Positions 39,407-50,625 of a stretch of DNA of 64,000 nt are shown one piece after another. How positions within the stretch are numbered: the stretch's first letter is position 1; every line of letters begins with the position of its first letter. The DNA comes from Pseudomonas marvdashtae (GTDB lineage Bacteria > Pseudomonadota > Gammaproteobacteria > Pseudomonadales > Pseudomonadaceae). The DNA lies in assembly GCF_014268655.2 (NCBI RefSeq), contig NZ_JABWQX020000001.1:1766001-1830000 (forward strand), written 5' to 3'. The notes beneath the pieces were generated by a model. It saw nothing but the letters and a program-made list of their open reading frames with translations. It did not search any database and had not been told where the DNA came from. Made by a program: the position numbers and the translations under genes.

Positions 39407-39583
39407 TTACTTCTTCAGTTGCTTGCGAACATCATCGGCCACCGGCCCAGCAGCCTTGACTGCTGCCTTGAGCTCGTCTTCGGTTACGCCGAATTCTTTC
39501 GCCCAGTATCTCAATTCCCAGTCTTCGGAAGTGTTAATGCGGTTCCGGTCCTGGGGCCCGCGATTGCTCAAGTCGTCAGCCAT
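39407..39583 (-). CDS. DUF3606 family protein, 58 residues
   Basis: Reads MADDLSNRGPQDRNRIN, then EDWELRYWAKEFGVTEDELKAA and ends VADDVRKQLKK, a clear match to the DUF3606 pattern of small proteins common in Pseudomonas and other proteobacteria, some of them stress-induced. CTCAAAGGAACTCGACA precedes the ATG. Terminator directly downstream. Function unknown. Confidence 0.85.
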   Translation of the reverse strand: MADDLSNRGPQDRNRINTSEDWELRYWAKEFGVTEDELKAAVKAAGPVADDVRKQLKK

Positions 39584-39673
39584 TGTCGAGTTCCTTTGAG
39601 AAGGCCTGGTAACGCCAGGCGACTCTCAATGGACAATCAGGCTGGGCTGTTTGCGCAATTTTTATGGCTTATG

Positions 39674-40102
39674 TCAGAGGCGCATGCCTTTAAGCGGATT
39701 CCAGCCTTGCTCGCCTTTCACCTCTTTCAAGTAATAGGCGTAGTTGGTCATGAGCGCGTACATCATCGACATGGCGATGTTCAGGCCCATGCTCAAAGGT
39801 CGCGGGAAATCCATGCCGACGATGGCGAAAATCACGCTCAATACGATATTGATTGCCAGGAAAATACCCAACAGGGCCAGGTTTTTTTTCCACAGGCCCA
39901 GAACGAACAGGTAGATAGGCCCGAAGAAAAATGCAATGACGTTGGCATTGATCAGTATCTTCTTCTTGAAGTCTGGCAGCGTCTTGACGGCTTCCTTGTA
40001 GCGCGGGTCGTTTGGTGCGCCATAGGTGTCAAAGAAGGCGAAGCGCTCCTGCCATTTGGCGCTGTATTTATCGGTGCCTTGTACTTGTTCAGTGCTGCTC
40101 AT
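39674..40102 (-). CDS. DUF2628 membrane protein
   Basis: 142 residues with a soluble N-terminus (KWQERFAFFDTYGAPNDPRYKEA) and three hydrophobic helices (NVIAFFFGPIYLFVLGL, ALLGIFLAINIVLSVIFAIV, LNIAMSMMYALMTNYAYYL), the DUF2628 layout. ATG at 40102 with AAGGAACGGAAAA upstream. Inner-membrane protein of unknown role. Monocistronic. Confidence 0.85.
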   Translation of the reverse strand: MSSTEQVQGTDKYSAKWQERFAFFDTYGAPNDPRYKEAVKTLPDFKKKILINANVIAFFFGPIYLFVLGLWKKNLALLGIFLAINIVLSVIFAIVGMDFPRPLSMGLNIAMSMMYALMTNYAYYLKEVKGEQGWNPLKGMRL

Positions 40103-40331
40103 TTTTCCGTTCCTTGTGTTCCATGAAAGTGGATTTCTTCCGAAAGTCCCGCGCTTCTGTCTTTAGCCTTGGATCCGAAGCGTTGTGCTGCCCGCTTTAT
40201 AAGCGTTCACGCACAGAAATACCGCACCGGTCGTTTAAATGGCTAGCTGATCTGTGATGGACATCACGATAGTCCGGCGCACGCAGGCAAGGAATACTCA
40301 GGAAGGGGGCGGAAAGGGAAAAAGGCAGGTC

Positions 40332-40367
40332 ATCCTGAATCGCCCGTTCAACAACGGGCGACAGGAT
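40332..40367 (-). terminator. Two-tier hairpin downstream of the 65-residue gene
   Basis: Inner stem CGCCCGTT / AACGGGCG around CAAC, outer pairs ATCCTG / CAGGAT. It lies 23 bases past the stop of the gene at 40390. No T run, so it may be an RNA-stabilising element rather than a terminator. Confidence 0.5.
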
Positions 40368-40389
40368 CATCCAGCACTCAGGTCAACAC

Positions 40390-40587
40390 TCAGAGCATGG
40401 CCTCCGCAAAAACATGGTCTTGGGTCATCGTCAGAAAGTGCAGCGGCATGTCCTGCTTTGCTTGTGGGCACGGCATTTCAAAACTGCCAACTACCTGGCT
40501 TTCAAGTGCGCTCAGCCGCATCGACTCCTCTTCCTTTAGTTTTGCCATTCTCGCGTGGTTCGCTGCGATTTCATTGAGAGTTGACAC
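40390..40587 (-). CDS. Small hypothetical protein, GTG start
   Basis: 65 residues from GTG 40587, which follows GGAG by 7 bases. Charged N-terminal helix (LNEIAANHARMAKLKEEESM) and a C-terminal part with Cys, His and aromatic residues. No family recognised. The 338 bases from 40588 to 40925 carry no other gene; the CigR-like promoter must lie there. Confidence 0.5.
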   Translation of the reverse strand: MSTLNEIAANHARMAKLKEEESMRLSALESQVVGSFEMPCPQAKQDMPLHFLTMTQDHVFAEAML

Positions 40588-40925
40588 GGTACATCTCCAG
40601 TGGCTGACCAAGCATGAGAATTTGCCGCCGCGCCAGAAAGACGTCGTCCTGGGCTGCTACGACGTTCCGGTGCAAACCTTGCGCCAGAGGCAGCGGCGTT
40701 ATGCGAGCCTCTTTCCCCAAGCGACCAGCGGCATGAAACGATGGTGTTCAGGCCGGCAACGTTTCAACTTTGCCTCAGAAATAAGTCACTGATAATACAA
40801 ACCCATCCTTGGGCATGAAGTACGTTGACGATGCAGGCAACCGACGCGCAGCGTGATATGGAACTAATATCACCGTGAGTCTCTATATCTTTACAGGGGA
40901 CATCCCCTTTTTCGAGAGAACTGCC

Positions 40926-41429
40926 ATGTTCAAATCGCGCTCGTTGATTGCTGCAGTGACCTGTTTTGCCTTGGTCACAGGTCCTGGAATCGTTGTTGCG
41001 GACCCGGGTAACGGCAAGGGAAACGCTCAGTTCGATCAAGGCCAGGGGCAAGGCGGCAAGGGCGGGCAGGGCAACAAGGGTGGCCAAGGTAATGCCGGCA
41101 ACAAGGGCAACCAGGGAGGCAAGGGCAACCAGGGCGGTGGCGGCGATTGGCATAACGGCCCGAGCGTCGACCGTGGCGGCATTCTTGGCGTGATTGGTGG
41201 CTATCGTGATTACTGGAGCCCCGGTCCGGCGCTGCCGCCGGGCATCCAGAAAAACCTCGCTCGCGGCAAGCCGTTGCCACCGGGCATTGCCAAGAAGCTC
41301 GACGGACGTTTATTGGGACACTTGCCGCACTATGACGGTTATGAGTGGCAACAGGTCGGCACGGACTTGATCCTGGTGGCGATCGCCAGCGGCATCATCT
41401 ATGAAGTGCTCAACGGTGCGTTCGATTAA
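40926..41429 (+). CDS. RcnB/CigR-like secreted protein with Gly/Gln/Asn-rich repeats
   Basis: 167 residues from ATG 40926; the upstream start at 40875 would mask the signal peptide (MFKSRSLIAAVTCFALVTG...VVA). Residues about 30-70 are short GGQGNKG/GNQGGKG repeats. The C-terminal half has LPPGIQKNLARGKPLPPGI, LPHYDGYEW and a closing hydrophobic helix, the pattern of RcnB and of the Salmonella anti-virulence protein CigR. Periplasmic or inner-membrane attached. Function in Pseudomonas unknown. Confidence 0.8.
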   Translation: MFKSRSLIAAVTCFALVTGPGIVVADPGNGKGNAQFDQGQGQGGKGGQGNKGGQGNAGNKGNQGGKGNQGGGGDWHNGPSVDRGGILGVIGGYRDYWSPGPALPPGIQKNLARGKPLPPGIAKKLDGRLLGHLPHYDGYEWQQVGTDLILVAIASGIIYEVLNGAFD

Positions 41430-41449
41430 CCCGCTGTTCCAACGAAATC

Positions 41450-41475
41450 GCAGCCTCTTCAGAGGCTGCTTTCGT
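41450..41475. terminator. Hairpin between convergent genes
   Basis: GCAGCCTC / GAGGCTGC (41450-41457, 41462-41469) with a TTCA loop, usable by both the CigR-like gene and the sigma-54 activator. T runs are weak on both sides. Confidence 0.6.
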
Positions 41476-41476
41476 A

Positions 41477-43327
41477 TCAACTTTCAAGCTGCCGCAGGCG
41501 TTTGTACAGCGTATTGCGGCTGACCCCCAGCCGTCGCGCCAGATGTGAGATGTTCCCGCCCACTGCTTGCAACTGACGGTTCAGGTCCTCGGCATCATTC
41601 AGGTCCACCGTCAGCGGCTCAGGCGTTTCTACCGGCTCCATTTCCAGATCGACAAAGAAATCGTCGGGCAGATGCTCCGGCCGGATCGGCTGTTCCTCGG
41701 CCATCGCCAGGGCCACTTGCAGCACGCTGCTGACTTGCCGCAGATTGCCCGGCCAGGGATGGCGTTCGAACAGGTCGAGGACTTCGCGGCTCAGGCCCGC
41801 CCATTGGGTCGGTTCGCGGTGGTGTTCCCACAGGCGTTTGAACAGTGCCTGTTTGTCGCTGCGCTCGCGCAGCGGTGGCAGTTCCAGGGTCAGGCCGCCA
41901 ATGCGGTAGTACAAATCTTCGCGGAATCGCCCCAGTTGCACCTGTTCACGCAGCGAGCGGTTGGTGGCGGAAATGATGCGGATGTCCACCGCAAACAGCT
42001 CGGCGCTGCCCACCGGTTGCACGCAACGCTCCTGCAATACCCGCAACAGGCGGGCCTGGGTCGGCAGCGGCATGTCGCCGATTTCGTCGAGGAACAACGT
42101 GCCGCGATCGGCCTTGCGGATCAGGCCGATGCTGCCCTTTTGGTTGGCGCCGGTGAAGGCGCCTTTTTCATAACCGAACAATTCCGATTCCACCAGCTCG
42201 GCGGGTATGGCTGCGCAGTTCACCGCGATAAATGGCTGCTTGTTGCGCGAACTGGCCTGGTGCAAGGCTTTGACGAATACTTCCTTGCCGACACCGGTCT
42301 CGCCGTGGATCAGCAAAGGAATGTCTTTTTCCAGCAAGCGCTCGGCTTGCCGCACGGCTTTTTCCACGCGGCTGTCGCCAAAGTGCAGGGTGTTGAGGCT
42401 GATAGTGGTAGTGGCGGGAGTCGGCGCAGACGGGGACACCGGTTCGGCGAAGACGCGTGGTTTGATCAGCACCTGTTTCGGACGTTTGAGTAAGCACTGG
42501 AATCGATTGCGTCCAGACGCCTGCAAGGCAAACGGCAGGCCGTCGGGCTGGTTCAGCAACTCCATCAGCGAGACCTTGAACAGGCTCTCGATGCTCACCC
42601 GCGACAAGCTAAGGCCCAGCAGATTATCCGCGCGACGATTGGCCGAGAGCACTTGACCGCTTTCATCGAAAATCAACAGCCCGGCCCACTGGCTGTCGAG
42701 GTTGTTCAGTCCTGTGTTGAAAGTCAGTTGGAAGTGTTCACCGCGAAACAGGTTGAGGATCAGCCGGTTCTCCACGGTCTGGCTCATCATCTTGACCATG
42801 CCCAGGGTGTGGGACGGCGGCAAGTAACTGTCGCTGGAGACGTCCAGCACCGCGATGACCTTGCGCTCGGCGTCGAAGATCGGCGCCGCGGAGCCGGTCA
42901 TGAAGCGGTTGGCCTTGAGGAAGTGTTCATCGTGTTCGATGTGCACCGCCTGCTCGCAGGCCAATGCGGTGCCGATGGCGTTGGTGCCCGTGCAGCGCTC
43001 CATCCAGCTCGCCCCGGCGCTGAAGCCATGGGCCAGTTTCGGTTCGATGAACCGCTGGGTGCCCCACGACGTCAGCACTTGGCCCTGATTGTCGGCCAGC
43101 ATGATCAGGCAATTGGAATTGCTCAGGATGTTCTCGTAATACGGCAGGACTTCCTGGTGCGTGGTCTGCACCAATGAATGCTGGCTTTCCAGCAACTGGG
43201 CGATGCCCTCGGCGGGCAGTTGGTCGAACGCGGGCACGCTCTGGTGATTCAGGCCAAAGGCGCGGCAGCGGGACCAGGAGGCCTGGATGATGGCCTCGTG
43301 GGACAAGGCAGGAGCAGGTGCGGCCAT
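41477..43327 (-). CDS. Sigma-54-dependent activator, AcoR type
   Basis: 616 residues. N-terminal GAF-like sensor (about 60-195, with RCTGTNAIGTALAC), a PAS-like region (about 205-290), AAA+ domain with Walker A GETGVGKE (342-349), the sigma-54-contacting GAFTGA loop (389-394) and Walker B LFLDEI (411-416), and a Fis-type helix-turn-helix (NISHLARRLGVSRNTLYKRL). No receiver domain, so it senses a ligand directly, as AcoR and similar regulators do. Divergent from the ABC importer operon, which has a sigma-54 promoter, so this operon is its likely target. Confidence 0.93.
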   Translation of the reverse strand: MAAPAPALSHEAIIQASWSRCRAFGLNHQSVPAFDQLPAEGIAQLLESQHSLVQTTHQEVLPYYENILSNSNCLIMLADNQGQVLTSWGTQRFIEPKLAHGFSAGASWMERCTGTNAIGTALACEQAVHIEHDEHFLKANRFMTGSAAPIFDAERKVIAVLDVSSDSYLPPSHTLGMVKMMSQTVENRLILNLFRGEHFQLTFNTGLNNLDSQWAGLLIFDESGQVLSANRRADNLLGLSLSRVSIESLFKVSLMELLNQPDGLPFALQASGRNRFQCLLKRPKQVLIKPRVFAEPVSPSAPTPATTTISLNTLHFGDSRVEKAVRQAERLLEKDIPLLIHGETGVGKEVFVKALHQASSRNKQPFIAVNCAAIPAELVESELFGYEKGAFTGANQKGSIGLIRKADRGTLFLDEIGDMPLPTQARLLRVLQERCVQPVGSAELFAVDIRIISATNRSLREQVQLGRFREDLYYRIGGLTLELPPLRERSDKQALFKRLWEHHREPTQWAGLSREVLDLFERHPWPGNLRQVSSVLQVALAMAEEQPIRPEHLPDDFFVDLEMEPVETPEPLTVDLNDAEDLNRQLQAVGGNISHLARRLGVSRNTLYKRLRQLES

Positions 43328-43448
43328 GGGGCACTCTCGTAGGTGCGGTTTTTTATTGTTGTGGCAAGTCTCGCACAGACTCCTTGTGCTGGGGCAATCC
43401 CGCCTCCATCGACTGGAGGCCAGGCTAACCGAAAGCGTTCATTCAGTG

Positions 43449-43519
43449 TTGTTCAAAATTGTTCATTGTCAACCTGCTCATTGTTCAGTTGTTCATTCCC
43501 CATTGTTCACTTGTGTTCA
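43449..43519. promoter_or_regulatory. TTGTTCA heptamer array, probable activator-binding sites
   Basis: Five exact TTGTTCA heptamers start at 43449, 43459, 43481, 43489 and 43503, with a sixth TGTTCA at 43514. All are in the same orientation and about 80-135 bases upstream of the sigma-54 promoter, where enhancer sites for the divergent activator would lie. Confidence 0.65.
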
Positions 43520-43583
43520 TCAGCGAATGCCATTTTCCACTGATCAGAACCCAATCCTAGTAAAATCATGAGTTTACGATTTC

Positions 43584-43599
43584 TGGCACGGCTTTCGCT
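43584..43599 (+). promoter_or_regulatory. Sigma-54 (-24/-12) promoter of the importer operon
   Basis: TGGCACGGCTTTCGCT: GG (43585-43586) and GC (43597-43598) spaced by exactly 10 bases, and TGGCACG matching the -24 consensus perfectly; the -12 box TCGCT differs from TTGCT by one base. Transcription would begin near 43610, 35 bases before the first gene. Confidence 0.75.
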
Positions 43600-43644
43600 T
43601 TTGCACTTGGGTCGCTTGACTCCAAATAATAAAAAGGCCGAGCC

Positions 43645-44739
43645 ATGTCATTAAAGCTTGAGCACATCTGTCGCACCGTCGAAGGCCAGACCTGGATCGA
43701 CGATGCCAATCTGAGTTTCGAACCCGGATCCTTCAACGTCCTGCTGGGCCGCACACTGTCTGGCAAGACCAGCCTCATGCGCCTGATGGCCGGGCTGGAC
43801 AAGCCCGACAGCGGCCGCATCCTGATGAACGGTGTCGACGTCACCAACCGCCCGGTGCGGTTGCGCAACGTGTCGATGGTCTACCAGCAGTTCATCAACT
43901 ACCCGACCATGACTGTTTTCGAAAACATCGCCTCGCCGTTGCGCCAGGCTGGGGTGTCCGACGAGGTCATCCAGGGCAAGGTCCTGGAAACCGCGAAGAT
44001 GCTGCGGATCGAAAAATTCCTCAAGCGTCATCCGCTGGAGCTGTCCGGCGGCCAGCAGCAACGCACGGCCATGGCCCGTGCGCTGGTCAAGGACGCTGAG
44101 CTGATCCTGTTCGACGAGCCGCTGGTGAACCTGGACTACAAGCTGCGCGAAGAGCTGCGCCAGGAAATGCGCGAGCTGTTCCAGGCCCGCCATACCATCG
44201 CCGTCTACGCCACCACCGAGCCTAACGAAGCGCTGGCCCTGGGCGGCACGACGACGATCCTGCATGAAGGCCGGGTGATCCAGAGTGGCAAGTCGTCCTC
44301 GGTGTATCACCAGCCGCAAACCGTGCTGGCCGCCGAGTTGTTTTCCGAACCGCCGATCAACCTCATGCCGGGACGTATCGCCGGCAATGAAGTCAGCTTC
44401 GCCAATTTCGTCCACTTCCCGCTGAACGTCGATCTGCGTCCGGTGGGCGAGGGCGAGTTCCGTTTCGGCGTGCGCCCCAGCCATATTTCGCTGGTGCCGA
44501 GTAACGACGACGACCTCGAACTGGCAGTGACCGTCGAAGTGGCCGAGATCAGCGGCTCGGAGACGTTCCTGCACGTGCGCAACGAACATTTCCTGCTCGT
44601 CCTGCATTTGCCCGGCGTGCACGAATACGATGTCGACGCGCCGATCCGCATCTACATCCCGACCCACAAATTGTTTGTCTTCGACGCCCAGGGCAAGCTC
44701 GTCCAAGCCCCCGGGCAGCGCATTGCGAGGGTTGCCTGA
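43645..44739 (+). CDS. ABC importer ATPase 1 (GlpS-like)
   Basis: 364 residues of the MalK/UgpC class: ATPase domain, then C-terminal TOBE/regulatory domain. Walker A is unusual, GRTLSGKT (35-42); the signature LSGGQ (133-137) and Walker B LILFDEP are canonical; but the switch-loop histidine is replaced by Thr191 (YATTEP instead of YVTHDQ). This half therefore supplies a good signature but a weakened nucleotide site. Stop and start of the next gene overlap (TGATGG). Likely partner of ATPase 2 in a heterodimer. Confidence 0.9.
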   Translation: MSLKLEHICRTVEGQTWIDDANLSFEPGSFNVLLGRTLSGKTSLMRLMAGLDKPDSGRILMNGVDVTNRPVRLRNVSMVYQQFINYPTMTVFENIASPLRQAGVSDEVIQGKVLETAKMLRIEKFLKRHPLELSGGQQQRTAMARALVKDAELILFDEPLVNLDYKLREELRQEMRELFQARHTIAVYATTEPNEALALGGTTTILHEGRVIQSGKSSSVYHQPQTVLAAELFSEPPINLMPGRIAGNEVSFANFVHFPLNVDLRPVGEGEFRFGVRPSHISLVPSNDDDLELAVTVEVAEISGSETFLHVRNEHFLLVLHLPGVHEYDVDAPIRIYIPTHKLFVFDAQGKLVQAPGQRIARVA

Positions 44740-45844
44740 TGGCCGAAATTCGTTTGCAGAACCTCGCCCACAGCTACACCAGCACCCCGGCGGGCCCCGA
44801 AGACTACGCGATCCGCGAGATGAACCACATCTGGGAGCAGGGCGGCGCCTATGCGCTGCTCGGGCCTTCGGGCTGCGGCAAGTCGACCTTGCTCAACATC
44901 ATCTCCGGTTTGCTCAGCCCCTCCGAAGGGCAGGTGATGTTCGACAGTAAAGTCGTCAACGACCTGACCCCAGAACTCCGCAACATCGCCCAGGTGTTCC
45001 AGTTCCCAGTGGTGTACGACACCATGACGGTGTTCGATAACCTGGCGTTCCCGCTGCGCAACCAAGGCATGGCCGAAGCGCGGATCCACACCAAGGTGCA
45101 GGAAATCGCCGAGGTCCTCGACCTGCAGAACCTGCTGGACAAAAAGGCCCGCAACCTCACCGCCGATGAAAAGCAGAAAGTCTCCATGGGGCGCGGATTG
45201 GTGCGCGACGATGTGTCGGCGATCCTGTTCGACGAGCCGTTGACGGTGATCGACCCGCACCTGAAATGGAAACTGCGGCGCAAGCTCAAGCAGATCCACG
45301 AGCAGTTCAACATCACCATGGTCTACGTCACCCACGATCAGTTGGAAGCCTCGACGTTCGCCGACAAGATCGCGGTGATGTACGGCGGCCAGATCGTCCA
45401 GTTCGGCACGCCTCGGGATTTGTTCGAACGCCCGAGCCACACCTTTGTCGGCTATTTCATCGGCAGCCCCGGCATGAACCTGATCGAGGTCACGGCGCGG
45501 CCCGGCGGCGTCGGTTTTGCCTCGACTCACTTGCCCTTGTCGGAAACCTTGCAACGTCGTGTCGCCGAAGCCGAAGGCAAAAGCCTGAAGGTCGGTATCC
45601 GTCCGGAGTTCATCCATGTCTGGGACGGTCCATACGACGACGCGATGCGAGCCGAGGTCGTGCATGTCGAAGACCTCGGCACCTACAAGATCCTGACCCT
45701 CAACCTCGACGGTGCGCCGCTGAAAGTGCGCCTGGCCGAAGACAAACCGGTGCCGGAAGGTACGGCGTACATCAGTTTCCCGGCGCAATGGCTGATGGTC
45801 TATGCCGATGAATATCTGCTCGAACCCACTGGCGAGGTGCAGCC

Positions 45845-45848
<4 letters not shown>
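44739..45848 (+). CDS. ABC importer ATPase 2 (GlpT-like) with degenerate signature
   Basis: 369 residues of the same class. Walker A GPSGCGKS (42-49), Walker B AILFDEP and switch histidine His199 (YVTHDQ) are canonical, but the signature reads LTADE (140-144) in place of LSGGQ. This is the mirror image of ATPase 1. Overlaps the preceding stop by one base and the following start by four. The C-terminal TOBE domain is present (RPEFIHVWDG). Confidence 0.9.
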
Positions 45849-46711
<863 letters not shown>

Positions 46712-46721
46712 GGCCCGCACA

Positions 46722-47522
<801 letters not shown>

Positions 47523-47532
47523 GGAGTCGATG

Positions 47533-47805
47533 ATGGAATGGATGAACTGGACCGCCCCGACGGCGGCATTCTTTGGGGTCATTGCCTTGCTGCTGGCGGG
47601 CATGACGACGTGGGAATTGCGTTCGCCGAGTATCCCTCGGCGTGGTTTCCTGCCGATTGCCACGACCCGTGGCGATCGGTTGTTTATCGGTCTTCTCGGT
47701 AGCGCCTACCTGCACCTGCTGGTGATCGGCGTTACCGACTGGAGCATCTGGATAGCGTTCGCGTTGTCTTTGGTGTGGCTGTTGGCAGTGATGCGGTGGG
47801 GCTAG
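47533..47805 (+). CDS. DUF2160 small membrane protein (GlpU-like)
   Basis: 90 residues with two or three hydrophobic helices (APTAAFFGVIALLLAGMTTW, LFIGLLGSAYLHLLVIGV, WIAFALSLVWLLAVM). ATG 47533 is 6 bases after GAGGAG; ATG 47530 is closer and less likely. In the rhizobial glycerol importer the same position between permeases and binding protein is held by GlpU of this family. It is the strongest hint for the glycerol-type assignment. Confidence 0.82.
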   Translation: MEWMNWTAPTAAFFGVIALLLAGMTTWELRSPSIPRRGFLPIATTRGDRLFIGLLGSAYLHLLVIGVTDWSIWIAFALSLVWLLAVMRWG

Positions 47806-47856
47806 TCGCGAAGGTTCGACGACGATCAGGCTCTTAAACCCAAACAGGAGGTCTCT

Positions 47857-49599
<1,743 letters not shown>

Positions 49600-49619
49600 T
49601 GCTTCAAGCGTGACAAACG

Positions 49620-49648
49620 AACGGCACCGAGAGGTGCCGTTTTTTTTC
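49620..49648 (+). terminator. Terminator of the importer operon
   Basis: AACGGCACC / GGTGCCGTT stem with GAGA tetraloop and eight Ts. Confidence 0.93.
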
Positions 49649-49665
49649 GGGCGGTAAAGCCTGCA

Positions 49666-50625
49666 TCATCTCGAATCCTTCGTCAGGACGTAGAACTGGA
49701 AGAGCTGTCCAGTGACGCTACACGAGGCGAGACGGGAAACGAGCGTCAATGCGCATCGGCTGGCCAGGTAGTCCATCGCCGGCAGCACGGGCGTATGTCC
49801 GAACACGATAAGCCTGCCGCCGACGACCAGTGTCTCCACCAATCGAGGCAGCAACTGTTCGGCTTCGGAACGGGTCATGACTTCCGCGTTGAGAAACCGA
49901 AGCACGAGTACATCGTAATAGAGGCTGACGGGGTCGGCGTCGGCGGCATCGGCCCGCCGAAAGTCAACCGAACGTCCATAGCGATTGCGGGCCGCCTCTA
50001 TCATCGAGGGCGAACGATCCGAGCCGATGCAACGGCTGTCTGGCAGGGCAAGGGCCAGTTGATGAATGAACGTGCCGGTGGAGCAGGCCGGGTCATGGAT
50101 CACCGCGCCAGGTTTCAGCCAAGACCGCAGCAGCGTGCAGCAGTGGTGTCGCAAGTGTGCTTCGCCCTTGTCGAGCTTGCTGGCGAGACCTTCAGTGAAC
50201 GCCCAATAGTCGGGAGGGCAGACGAACTCTCGTCCGTTGCGCCGAAGGGCGGGGAAAGGAAAGTAGATCTCACTGTCGGGGGCTCCCAGCGCATCAGCGA
50301 ACGCGGCCACTTTGTCCGCCTGCCGAGTGGCCCGGTAATCGAGCACCAGGCCCTCATCACCCCAGTGCAGTTGGCCGAGCGGCCCGAGCAGCATCCAGGG
50401 TGCGAGCCGACTGTCCAAGCGCAGGCGCGCGTGTTCATCCCGTTGCAGTGTCTTGCGGCCGACCCAGTCGCGTCCCCGGCAACGCAGGATGAAGATGTGG
50501 TTGAGCCCGACGCCCCTGGGTTCGACAAAGCGCGCCCATGATCCTGGCGCCACGGGCTCGGCCTGCAACAGGTTTTCCAGCTCCAGTTCGCGCCGCAGAC
50601 GCTGCCGCGTCATCGGTTCAGGCAT
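49666..50625 (-). CDS. SAM methyltransferase-like protein of the YcaO cluster
   Basis: 319 residues from ATG 50625, which overlaps the YcaO stop by 8 bases; the frame is open much further upstream but only as shadow of the YcaO gene. Residues 1-160 are an unrecognised N-terminal domain with GLNHIFILRCRGRDW and several aromatics. Residues about 170-319 form a class I methyltransferase fold: motif I VIHDPACSTGTF (about 176-187), GSDRSPSMIEAA, and LVVGGRLIVFGH. The motif-I variant DPACSTG recalls DNA/protein N-methyltransferases. Likely modifies the cluster peptide; no direct proof. Confidence 0.75.
   Translation of the reverse strand: MPEPMTRQRLRRELELENLLQAEPVAPGSWARFVEPRGVGLNHIFILRCRGRDWVGRKTLQRDEHARLRLDSRLAPWMLLGPLGQLHWGDEGLVLDYRATRQADKVAAFADALGAPDSEIYFPFPALRRNGREFVCPPDYWAFTEGLASKLDKGEAHLRHHCCTLLRSWLKPGAVIHDPACSTGTFIHQLALALPDSRCIGSDRSPSMIEAARNRYGRSVDFRRADAADADPVSLYYDVLVLRFLNAEVMTRSEAEQLLPRLVETLVVGGRLIVFGHTPVLPAMDYLASRCALTLVSRLASCSVTGQLFQFYVLTKDSR

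Noticed and set aside
40254..40275. GTGAT-GGAC-ATCAC dyad as an Anr/Fnr box
   Set aside because: Does not match TTGAT-N4-ATCAA and has no suitable downstream promoter or gene.
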